Of a DNA stretch of 64,000 bases, positions 16,155 to 25,200 are shown one piece after another (the stretch's first letter is position 1; each line of letters starts with the position of its first letter). This stretch comes from Chitinophaga varians (GTDB lineage: Bacteria > Bacteroidota > Bacteroidia > Chitinophagales > Chitinophagaceae). A program made the position numbers and the translations under genes. The stretch lies in the NCBI RefSeq assembly GCF_014529945.1, contig NZ_JACVFB010000004.1:62001-126000 (forward strand). Reading direction: 5' to 3'. Below the pieces are notes generated by a model. The model did no database searches. It saw nothing but the letters and a program-made list of their open reading frames with translations, and was not told the origin of the DNA.

Positions 16155-16898
16155 ATGCAAATGGATCGACTGACGTTCCCTGCTGTCAGACTGCAACGGG
16201 AAGTCACGCTGGACGTATATAAACAGGATGGACTACCCCGTATTTTATTACTGGTGAATGATGGACAGGACCTGCCGGCGTTGCCTGCCGCGCTGCCGTT
16301 GGGCGTATGGGTGGTCGCTGTTCATGCCGGACCACAGCGCCGCCAGGAGTATGGGGTGGCAGGCGTCACCGACTACCAGGGGGATGGTTCCCGGGCAGCG
16401 GTATACGGCCAGTTTGTGATAAAGGAATTATTGCCCTTTCTGGAACATCAGTACCCCGCTCTGGCCGGAGTAAAACGGGCCTTCGCAGGGTTTTCGCTGG
16501 GAGGGCTGTCGGCATTGGACATCGTATGGCAATACCCGCAACACTTCAGCATGGCCGGTGTGTTTTCCGGTGCGCTCTGGTGGCGTAGCCGGTCGCTGGA
16601 TGATCATTATCAGGAAGCACGCGACCGTATCATGCACCGGCGTATCCGGGAAAGCGCCTACAAGCCCGGGCTACAGTTCTTTTTTGAATGCGGCACGGCG
16701 GATGAAACGGCCGACCGCAATGGTAATGGTGTGATCGACAGTATTGATGATACGCTGGATCTGATAGCGGAACTGAAGCAGAGAGGTTACCGTGAGCCGG
16801 AAGATATTACATATCTGGAAATCGCCGGTGGGCAGCATGATAAAGAGACGTGGGGAAAGGCGATGGCAGTGTTTTTGGGATCGAAGTTTTTTATGTAA
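16155..16898 (+). CDS. Alpha/beta-hydrolase-fold esterase with an EF-hand-like loop
   Basis: A 247-residue protein, not exported. Catalytic residues: Ser114 in AGFSLGGLSALD and His228 in GGQHDKETW. The acid is probably Asp183 in CGTADE. Just after it comes a perfect EF-hand-like loop, DRNGNGVIDSID (187-198), so the acid-bearing loop may bind calcium. The family is putative esterase / enterochelin-esterase-like. It is divergent from the related hydrolase at 15390-16097, and the two may be distant paralogs. An ATG two codons in (16161) is an alternative start. It is followed by a strong bidirectional terminator. Confidence 0.88.
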   Translation: MQMDRLTFPAVRLQREVTLDVYKQDGLPRILLLVNDGQDLPALPAALPLGVWVVAVHAGPQRRQEYGVAGVTDYQGDGSRAAVYGQFVIKELLPFLEHQYPALAGVKRAFAGFSLGGLSALDIVWQYPQHFSMAGVFSGALWWRSRSLDDHYQEARDRIMHRRIRESAYKPGLQFFFECGTADETADRNGNGVIDSIDDTLDLIAELKQRGYREPEDITYLEIAGGQHDKETWGKAMAVFLGSKFFM

Positions 16899-16938
16899 AA
16901 AAGAGAAGGGCTGACCATTTGGTCAGCCCTTCTCTTTT
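16899..16938. terminator. Bidirectional rho-independent terminator
   Basis: A perfect 19-bp stem (16899-16917 with 16920-16938, 2-nt loop) has A/T-runs on both sides. It lies between the convergent esterase (+) and Oar-like receptor (-) genes and should stop transcripts from both. Confidence 0.92.
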
Positions 16939-16955
16939 ATTGTAAGGTGATTAGC

Positions 16956-19900
16956 TTAGAAGCTGTAACGAACACCAATCTGACCTCTCCAGCGAGAAGT
17001 GAAGTTGTTGATGAAGTAAGGAGTTACGTCGCCGTCGCCATTTACGATTCTCTTGTAGTCATACTGGAATACAGGAGCGTTGGTAGTAGCATCGAATTTT
17101 CTGAAGGTGAGCGGTGTAGCCACCTGGTTGTTGATAAAGTAGGTTCTTCCCCAGTCTTTGTTCAGCAGGTTACCCACGTTCAGGATGTCGAAAGTAATTT
17201 CGACTTTGTGGTTTTTCCAGATAGGCAGTACCTGAGCCAGTTTAAAGTCGAAGATGTTTTCGAACGGCGTGCGGGAAGCGTTTTTCTTCGCGTTCTCGCC
17301 GCGGTGTTTGCTCAGGTATTTATCGTTGCTGATCAGGCTTTCCAGATCTGAACGCTGCTCTGCTTCTGTACGTTGGTAGATAACAGTACCGGCAGCGTTT
17401 TTCTGCTGGATAATGTCAAACCGCATAGCAGATACTTCAGCAGTAGTTGGGATGTAAAGCATGTCGTTGTTACCGTTGGCCAGTCTGTCATCACCGGTAG
17501 GATCAACAGAGTTGAAGTATACCCAGGTGTAAGGAGTACCGGATTGACCGTTGTAGAACAGGCTCACAGTAGTAGCGAAGTTCTTTTGTTTGCCATATTT
17601 GAAGGTTTTGGCAATTACACCCATTACACGGTGACCCATAGCGTAGTTAGCGCGACCCAGGTCCAGGTTGTTCAGGCCATTGATGTTAGGCGTAAATCTC
17701 CAGTTGGAGCTGGCGGTAGAAGAAGTACCGTCATTCACGGAATAAGCATCACCATAAGAGTAACCTACTTTCACGAACAGACCGTTGTTGGTTACTTTGG
17801 TCAGCTCACCGGAGATGTTATAGGTATAACCTTCGCTGGTGTTCTGCAACAGCAGTACCTGGTTGCCCCAGGCAGCAGATTTCTGTTTGTAGGCAGGACG
17901 TTTGATACCACCGCCCAATGCTACGCTGTCACCGGTAGGAATGATGTTCAGGTTGTTCCAAACGGCATTGTTGATGGTTTTAGAGAAGTTACCTTCAACG
18001 ATTGCCTTCATACCCCATGGCAGTTGTCTTTCCACAGCCAGGTTGGTTTTGAACACCTGCGGGAATTTGAAATTTTTGTCGCTCAGGTTGATGTTAGCGC
18101 CGGATTTCGGGCTTACGTTAGCACCCATGGCCGCCAGCATGGTAGCAGAATACTGACCATAGAAGGGACTGTTGGGGTCATATTGGAAAGAAACACCGTT
18201 AGGCAGATCTTTTCCGGAGAGGCTGATGTTGGTGTAGATGTTACCGGAAGTGTTGTACTGGTTGGAAATCCACACGAACGGAACGCGTCCGGTGAAGATA
18301 CCTGCACCACCGCGGATAATGGTTTGACCATCATTGGTCAGATCCCAGTTGAAGCCCACTCTTGGAGCGAACATCAGTCTGGATTTAGGAATGGTGGTAG
18401 TAGAGTATCCCGCGAAGTCAGCATCTTTATTAAAGTTCACGTTGTCCGGAGGAGTAGTTGGGAAGAATGGCATGTCTACCCTTACACCAGCGGTCAGGGT
18501 GAAGTTTCTGCGGACATTCCATTCATCCTGTACATAGATACCTACCTGTGCAGCTTTGAAACCGATGCCTTCACGAAGGGTGGAGTCAGCAGTAGTGTAG
18601 TTGATCTGGTATTGTTTCGGTTTCAGGCCCTGGAGGAATCCGTTGATGGAATCGTAGGAGTAGGAACCGAATGCACCCTGGATAAAGGTGTTTTTGATGT
18701 TGTACAGTTCAGCGTTAGCACCTACAGTGATGGTGTGTTTGCCTTTGTACATGGTCAGGTTATCTGTAAATGTCCAGATTTTCTGGTCCAGCGCGTTGGC
18801 TGTGGAAGAGAATTCGCTGCCCAGGTTAATGGTCCTGCTGTTGTCAACGATAGTAACAGTAGGGAAAGGCTGACCGAGGTAAGATCTTCTGTCTTGTACG
18901 CTATTATATCCCACTCTCAATTCGTTACTCAGCTTGTTGGAGAAGCTGGAGTTCAGCTCAATTACGCTGGAGTTACTTTTGGAAGGGAAGGAGTAATAGT
19001 TATTGTAGAAGGATGCAGCTGTGGGAGTACGGCCACCGGTATTGATATCGGTAGCGTCCAGGTAGTTGTGGCGAACTGTCAGTTTGTGAATGTTATTGAT
19101 GTTCCAGTCAATACGGCCGAAGATAGTAGTTGCTGTCTTTTTACGCTCCTGGTCTGTATAACCGCCGAGGTCTACGTTATATTTGTTTTTAACGAAGTCG
19201 TAGATACGGGAAAGTTCGTCTACGGTAACACCGTTGGATTTAGTGCCGGGGTTGAAGTCAACCGGGTTGGTACGTTCCGTTCTTTCTACGTTAGCGAAGA
19301 AGAACAGTTTGTTTTTGATGATCGGACCACCGAGGCTTGCACCATAGATTTTGCTGTTGAAGTCGCCGTACGCCGTGTGAGCAGTGTCCGGAGATTTACC
19401 TACGAAGCTTTTGTTCTGGAGGTACAGGTAAGCAGAACCGTGGAAATCGTTGGTACCGCTTTTGGTGATGGCGTTGATACCGCCGCCTGTAAAGCCGCTT
19501 TGCTTAACATCGTATGGGTTTAAAACGATTTGCAGCTGATCGATTGTTTCGATGGAGATCGGGTTAGCACCAGCCTGGCCACCGTTGGTACCGGAAGCAG
19601 ACAGACCGAATACGTCGTTGGTAACGGCACCGTCCACCGCAAACTGGTTGTATTTGTTGCTGGCGCCGCCGAAGGAGATACCCAGTGGTGCACCATCGCT
19701 ACCTCTGGTGGAAACGGAAGCCTGAGGGCTCAGTTTCACGAAATCCTGTACGCTTCTGTTTACAGTAGGGATATTGTCGATCTGAGTACGGCTAACGTTC
19801 AGTGCAGTACCGCCGTTACCCTGTGTTACCGCTTTGGTAGCAGTGATATTGATTTCCTGAAGGGTGGTAGAGCCTTCAGTCAATTTTACGTTCAATTTCT

Positions 19901-20225
19901 GAGGAGTACCCAGCTGCAGGAAAATGTTGTTGAAAGTTTCCGTGCCGTAGCTGATAAAAGATACCTCCACTTTGTAAGGACCACCCACACGCATGTTGGG
20001 GATGGTGAATTCGCCACCGTTACGGGTGGTGGTTCCATAAACTGTACCGGATGGCGTGTGAATTGCCTTTACGGTGGCGCCGATCAGGCCTTCGCCTTTG
20101 GAATCCGTTACAACACCGACCATGCTACTGGTGGTTACCTGTGCATAGGTTAAGATCGTTGTGAGTAATAAGGAAAAGGTAAAGAGTAATTTTCTAAATC
20201 CCATGATTAGAGAAGTTTGTTTCAT
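16956..20225 (-). CDS. Oar-like TonB-dependent outer-membrane receptor
   Basis: A 1089-residue protein. The signal peptide is within MGFRKLLFTFSLLLTTILTYAQ (ATG at 20225, or 20204 seven codons on). A carboxypeptidase-regulatory domain (about 30-110, GVVTDSKGEGLIGATVKA) is followed by a plug (about 125-250, with NVSRTQIDNIPTVNRSVQDFV and IETIDQLQIVLNPYDVKQSGFTGG in pieces) and a large beta-barrel ending in the canonical aromatic GVRYSF. It resembles Myxococcus Oar and other large receptors that take up or export big substrates. No SusD partner follows, so it is not a SusC/D pair. The cargo is unknown. Downstream is the shared terminator; upstream is a 400-bp AT-rich control region. Confidence 0.93.
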   Translation of the reverse strand: MKQTSLIMGFRKLLFTFSLLLTTILTYAQVTTSSMVGVVTDSKGEGLIGATVKAIHTPSGTVYGTTTRNGGEFTIPNMRVGGPYKVEVSFISYGTETFNNIFLQLGTPQKLNVKLTEGSTTLQEINITATKAVTQGNGGTALNVSRTQIDNIPTVNRSVQDFVKLSPQASVSTRGSDGAPLGISFGGASNKYNQFAVDGAVTNDVFGLSASGTNGGQAGANPISIETIDQLQIVLNPYDVKQSGFTGGGINAITKSGTNDFHGSAYLYLQNKSFVGKSPDTAHTAYGDFNSKIYGASLGGPIIKNKLFFFANVERTERTNPVDFNPGTKSNGVTVDELSRIYDFVKNKYNVDLGGYTDQERKKTATTIFGRIDWNINNIHKLTVRHNYLDATDINTGGRTPTAASFYNNYYSFPSKSNSSVIELNSSFSNKLSNELRVGYNSVQDRRSYLGQPFPTVTIVDNSRTINLGSEFSSTANALDQKIWTFTDNLTMYKGKHTITVGANAELYNIKNTFIQGAFGSYSYDSINGFLQGLKPKQYQINYTTADSTLREGIGFKAAQVGIYVQDEWNVRRNFTLTAGVRVDMPFFPTTPPDNVNFNKDADFAGYSTTTIPKSRLMFAPRVGFNWDLTNDGQTIIRGGAGIFTGRVPFVWISNQYNTSGNIYTNISLSGKDLPNGVSFQYDPNSPFYGQYSATMLAAMGANVSPKSGANINLSDKNFKFPQVFKTNLAVERQLPWGMKAIVEGNFSKTINNAVWNNLNIIPTGDSVALGGGIKRPAYKQKSAAWGNQVLLLQNTSEGYTYNISGELTKVTNNGLFVKVGYSYGDAYSVNDGTSSTASSNWRFTPNINGLNNLDLGRANYAMGHRVMGVIAKTFKYGKQKNFATTVSLFYNGQSGTPYTWVYFNSVDPTGDDRLANGNNDMLYIPTTAEVSAMRFDIIQQKNAAGTVIYQRTEAEQRSDLESLISNDKYLSKHRGENAKKNASRTPFENIFDFKLAQVLPIWKNHKVEITFDILNVGNLLNKDWGRTYFINNQVATPLTFRKFDATTNAPVFQYDYKRIVNGDGDVTPYFINNFTSRWRGQIGVRYSF

Positions 20226-20625
20226 GGCGCAAAGGTGCCAAAAAACTTTGGGAAAATTTTAACGCCGAATTAACAAATTGTTAAGTCGTGGAAGAACACA
20301 TAAACCTCGATAAATTTTTTTGATATCTTAACAGGTTAACTCACATTTGCCGGATGTTTGTTCAGGAATTTCAAAAAAAATTATGAATCCTCAAATCGGG
20401 CTATTTGCTAATGCATAAAAGCGTTATCCAGACTGAACTTTATTGTGTTCCAGATTGTTGCACGCTTAAGTTATTCGCCAAATTTCTTATTTGTTAAAAT
20501 CTAACTGTATAATTATCAAATCGAGAGGAAATTGCTCCGATTTCAAACAGAATGTTTCCTTGCCTATTTCCCGTGTTTAAGTCGTAACTTTGCGGTCATT
20601 CAACATTGACCCGGAGGGATAATAT
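20226..20625. promoter_or_regulatory. AT-rich divergent control region between the Oar-like receptor and ribBA
   Basis: I see no gene in this gap. On the plus strand TTGC (20560) and TAACTTTG (20585-20592) form a promoter about 33 nt before ribBA. On the minus strand CACCTTTG (20237-20230, one mismatch to TAnnTTTG) lies 5 nt before the receptor ATG. A 15-bp palindrome TTAACAAATTGTTAA at 20270-20284 could be an operator for the receptor gene. No FMN riboswitch pattern is visible before ribBA. Confidence 0.5.
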
Positions 20626-21828
20626 ATGTTAGATACAATAGCAGCAGCAATAGAAGATATCAAGAACGGCAAACTGGTAATCGTAGTAGATGATGAAGAC
20701 CGCGAGAATGAGGGTGACTTTATTACCGCAGCGCGTAACGTTACGCCGGAGATCATCAACTTTATGAGCACACACGGCCGTGGCCTGATCTGCGCTCCCC
20801 TGGCAGAAGAACGCTGCGAAGAACTGGGACTGGAACTGATGGTGAGAGACAATACCGCCCTGCATCAGACACCCTTCACTGTATCGGTAGATTTACGCGG
20901 CCATGGCTGCACTACCGGTATCTCCGCACACGATAGAGCCAAAACAGTACAAGCGCTGATCGACCCCAACATCAGACCGGAAGAACTCGGCAAGCCCGGG
21001 CACATCTTCCCACTGAAAGCCAAAACCGGCGGCGTCTTACGTCGTGCCGGCCATACGGAAGCAACGATAGACCTGGCCCGACTGGCAGGCTTTGAGCCCG
21101 CCGGCGTACTGGTAGAGATCATGAACGAAGACGGCTCCATGGCCCGACTGCCACAACTGCGGGAGATAGCCGATAAGTTTGACCTGAAACTGATCTCCAT
21201 TCAGGACCTCATTTCCTATATGCTCAGCACCGAAACCCTGATTGAAGAAGGGGTAAGGGTTCAAATGCCTACCAAATACGGCAATTTCGAACTTATCGCT
21301 TTCAAACAGGTCAATTCCGGCGAGATCCATATGGCACTGAAAAAAGGCGACTGGGCAAAAGACGAACCGGTCCTGGTACGCGTACACTCGTCCTGCGTCA
21401 CCGGCGATATCCTCCACTCCCTGCGCTGCGACTGTGGCGAACAGCTGCACGCTGCCATGCAGATGGTGGAAAAAGAAGGAAAAGGCCTTATCCTCTATAT
21501 GAACCAGGAAGGCCGGGGTATCGGTCTCATGAACAAACTCAAAGCCTATAAACTACAGGAAGAAGGCCTCGACACCGTGGAAGCCAACCTGGAACTCGGC
21601 TTTAAAATGGATGAACGCGACTACGGCGTTGGCGCCCAGATCCTGCGGCACCTCAACATCACCCAGCTGCGCCTCATCACCAACAACCCGCGCAAACGCG
21701 CTGGCCTCAGCGGCTACGGCCTTGAAGTAGTGGAAAACGTGCCCATCGAAATACATCCCAACCCGTACAATGAAAATTACCTGCGGACCAAAAGGGATAA
21801 ACTGGGCCACGAAATCCTGAAAGGCTGA
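20626..21828 (+). CDS. ribBA: Bifunctional DHBP synthase / GTP cyclohydrolase II
   Basis: A 400-residue fusion supplying both precursors for riboflavin. The N-terminal half (about 1-200) is 3,4-dihydroxy-2-butanone-4-phosphate synthase with VDDEDRENEGDFI and HTEATIDLARLAG. The C-terminal half (about 205-400) is GTP cyclohydrolase II with the zinc-binding SSCVTGDILHSLRCDCGEQL, NQEGRGIGL and LITNNPRK. All catalytic signatures are intact, so both activities are expected. It is one of few genes here with a Shine-Dalgarno-like GGAGG (about 20611). The ATG of MLDTIAAAIE is the natural start. It is followed by a clear terminator; no other rib gene is in the window. Confidence 0.97.
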   Translation: MLDTIAAAIEDIKNGKLVIVVDDEDRENEGDFITAARNVTPEIINFMSTHGRGLICAPLAEERCEELGLELMVRDNTALHQTPFTVSVDLRGHGCTTGISAHDRAKTVQALIDPNIRPEELGKPGHIFPLKAKTGGVLRRAGHTEATIDLARLAGFEPAGVLVEIMNEDGSMARLPQLREIADKFDLKLISIQDLISYMLSTETLIEEGVRVQMPTKYGNFELIAFKQVNSGEIHMALKKGDWAKDEPVLVRVHSSCVTGDILHSLRCDCGEQLHAAMQMVEKEGKGLILYMNQEGRGIGLMNKLKAYKLQEEGLDTVEANLELGFKMDERDYGVGAQILRHLNITQLRLITNNPRKRAGLSGYGLEVVENVPIEIHPNPYNENYLRTKRDKLGHEILKG

Positions 21829-21861
21829 TCATACTGATATAATATTATATAGATATCATTC

Positions 21862-21893
21862 ATCCCGGAGCGCTCTGCTCCGGGATTTTTTTT
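21862..21893 (+). terminator. Rho-independent terminator of ribBA
   Basis: The stem ATCCCGGAGC / GCTCCGGGAT (21862-21871 with 21877-21886) is followed by eight Ts. Confidence 0.92.
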
Positions 21894-22172
21894 CCCAGGG
21901 CTGAAGCCCTGGGCTACGTTGTGTTTCAGGTCCTCACAATAAAGCGTGCTTTTTACCATGAACAAGGTGTTTATCCGGGCAAACAAATCCCCAGTCAAAC
22001 AACCTTCACTGCTTCTGCTCGTTCTTCGTAGCTGCAGCCTTGTTAGGGGCCGCATACCCTCACTAAATGTTCCTAAAAAGGCAGTGCCCCAATAAATTTA
22101 TAGCCTAACCATTTAAAGGATTTGAACAACAAACATAGCCCGGGGCTTCAGCCCTGGGAACCTGGGAACCTC
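21891..22172. repeat. REP-like element with terminal inverted repeats
   Basis: Both ends carry the palindrome CCCAGGGCTGAAGCCCTGGG in opposite orientation (about 21893-21918 and 22138-22162), so they also form about 26-bp terminal inverted repeats with one mismatch (TTCCCAGGGCTGAAGCC...GGGCTA). The interior, about 215 bp, encodes nothing recognisable. It looks like a palindromic repeat pair or a small non-autonomous element. The rest of the gap up to 22224 is unremarkable. Confidence 0.6.
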
Positions 22173-22224
22173 GGAATGCGTGAACCGTTGCCATTCCAAA
22201 TTCAAACGCATATTCAACGGCGCA

Positions 22225-25200
22225 TTATTTTTTTTCGGTAGAATCCTCTTTAGGCTTCAGGGCAGCGGCCTTACGAAGCGAATCCATGAGCGGAGTACGG
22301 CCACGGCGCTGACTGTGGAACAGTTCTCCCAGGCGGTTGAACTCACGGATATAGGAGATGCCCACGCCTGATTTCGTACGGTTGTTGAGGTTATATACGT
22401 CGTAATCCGATTTACTGAACGCATTGATGCGGAAACGCCCGTCGGGTGTCAACAGATATTCGATACGGAAATCGCCGGCAAAACGGTTGGCATTGGCGGA
22501 GGTGGAAGATTTGCCCCAGTCATAATCGCCACCGGCGTATAACCGGAAGCGGTTATTGAACAAGGTACTGGTGATACCGGCGCTTACCTGGTTACGGTCT
22601 ACGGAGTTGTTGTCCGCAGGGCCGCCCGGACCACCTACGTTATAAGCACGATAGTTGACATTGACACCGATACCGCTGCCTTTAAGCAGGGCGCCGGTGA
22701 TATTGTTGAGGATGGCGGATGCCTGGGCGGATAAGGCCTGGCCTACGCTGTTTTTGCCGGTAATGCCTACGTTGGCGGCAGCATTGGTGGTGGCATCGTC
22801 AGGCAGGAACTGGTTGAACAGCAACAGGCCGTACATCTGCAGCAATGCTTTGTTCTGGTCGTTGTTGATCTCTTTCAGTTTGGCAGCCACACCGCTTTCA
22901 TAAGAAAGGCTTCCTACGTCCGGCAGCTCAATGGTATAGGAGATGTCCGGTTTCATCAGGGCGCCGCGCAGGTTGATCAGTACGTCCACGCGTTCTGTGC
23001 GGGTAGCCAGTTTGTCATTGGAGCTCACGGTGGCGGCTTGTCCCAGCAGGTTATACAGACTGACTTTGGGCAATGAGTATTTGGCGGTGATGTTCACCTT
23101 AGCTTCCTGCGGATCGCCATTCCAGGTAATAGTACTGTTCTTTTCGATATCAAACTTCCAGCTGGTCAGGCGCTGGAACGTAAAATTATAAGACCCGTTG
23201 TTGATCTCGTAGTTGCCGAACATACTGAAATCCCCTTCGGTATTGGCAATGATCTGAAGGTTACCGCTACCGTTGGCGGAGATAATATCGCCGGTGGTGG
23301 CATCCAGGATCACATCGATCTGTGCATCGGGGTTGGCGGCAATGTCCAGCTTTACGGTCAGCTTGGTATTATCTTTTTTCCGTTTGTTCTCCTTGACTTC
23401 TGTACCGTAGGTTTTGAAGATGATATAATCATATTTACCGATGTCTTTACTGTCAGACATGGGGAGATAGAAGTGGGTACCTTTCAATGGCCGGGCCAGA
23501 ATATGCATCTGCATATCGTTGATGGGGCCTGAGAAATAGACTTTTCCGTCTGCCAGCACGTCTCCGTAAAACAGGTCGCTGTCGGCGGAAGTGGTGCTGA
23601 GGAACAGGAAATTGCGGCCGGTTACGTCAAAGTCGAAATTCAGTTTGTTGAAATGATCGTGACTGATATAGCCGCTCGCAGTGCCTTTGCTGCCGTATTT
23701 ATCAATAACGGCGAAGTTGCCGAATTCAATCAGGTTATCGTCAATATTGACATTGAGCCGGGGGATTTTATAACGTGTGCCCAGATAATCGACGGTCACG
23801 GCTACGGTGTCCAGCTGCAGGCTGCCCCGCATGGAAGGCAGGTCGGTGGTACCGGAGATATTTACTTTTCCGGTAACGGCGCCGGTGAGGTCGGAAACAT
23901 ATCCTGTCAGGTATTTGCTGAGCAAATTGATGGACATGGCGTTGAAATCCACAGAGGCGTCGATATCCTTATTGGTAGCGGAAAGTCCGACCTTGCCCTG
24001 TGCCAGGAAGTTCTTGCCTTCGTTGTCAGATTTAACGAGGAAGGTAGCGGTACCGGTGCGATGCAGGTAGCTACCATCGATATTAAGCGTACCGATAGAA
24101 TCATTGTCTATACGCAGCTCCCGTGTACGCAGCGCTGCTGTCACATCGAGGTCCTGCGTAGGGTCAGTGATGTGAATGGTGCCATCGGTGATGCCCTCAA
24201 TGCGGGTGGTGATCAGCTGGGAAGGGATCACGTCAGGGAGGTTCAGGTTTTTAAGCGTAACGATGAACCGGGATTCGTCCGGGTTGAATTCGTTGGTCTC
24301 TACCGTGATGCTTTGATCATTGCGGGTGACGCGCAGATTGTGTACGGTGAGGAAGTCCTTGCTCCAGTATATTTCATTGCCGGGGGTAACGTTCCATTGC
24401 CGCTCGTTGACGGTAAAGGCACTGTTGAGGAAATTGACTTTAACACCTTGTCGGACGGTGACGATGCGGGCATAGAAACCATCCAGTGAAGAGGTGTCCT
24501 GCGCCTGCAAATCTACTTTCAGATAAGAGGTGTCGTTACCGGAACTGGCCAGTATCAACGGGTTTTGCAGGATGGTGTTGGTGCCGGACAATACTTTACC
24601 AATGCTGGTACTGATATTGACTTTGTTGAAAGTACCGTCTCCCTTTACCTGCAGGTCCTGCACCCGGTATCCGAGATACCCGGCTTCGGGGATATTGATG
24701 TTGAGCGACAGGTTACCGCCGTTCATGGTGTTGAGGCCTCCCTGAACGGAGGTGTTATCGAAGCCGGTAAATTTATTGGTAAAGCCTTTTAGCAGTTTTT
24801 CCACTTCTCCGAACTGGAAGGCGAAGGTGAAATTCTCCTGAATGTCCGCGTTCTGCGGGGCCAGGAAATAGCTGGGATAGTATTTGTATAACAGCAGCTG
24901 GAAAGCATCCGGCAGTTCCATGAGTTTGTACGACCCTTTTACATAGCCGCTTACCTCACTGCCATTCAGGCTTAACACTTTCTGATTGTCCTGCATATGG
25001 GTGGCTACACGGAGAGAGTCGAACTCCAGCCGTTTACCGTCTTTGTACAAAGACACCTCATGCATACGGGCGGTACCATCGAAGTTGTCGATGGTATTAC
25101 CGGCGAAATTGAGGTCCATCGTAGCTTGCAGCGTAACAGAGTCCTCCACGATATGCAGCGCTTTGAGGTCTGCTTTGCGAAGGTCTGAGTGGAAGTTAAA

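Noticed and set aside
17373..19523. A 716-codon open frame on the plus strand across the Oar-like receptor gene
   Set aside because: It is antisense to a clear receptor with signal peptide, domains and terminal aromatic; the antisense protein is Val/Ser-rich without any domain. Codon bias of the real gene keeps it open.
16956..20225. SusC of a polysaccharide-utilisation locus
   Set aside because: No SusD-like lipoprotein or glycoside hydrolase follows, and the domain pattern is Oar-like.
20500..20625. FMN riboswitch before ribBA
   Set aside because: The leader is only about 30 nt after the promoter and lacks the conserved RFN-element blocks.
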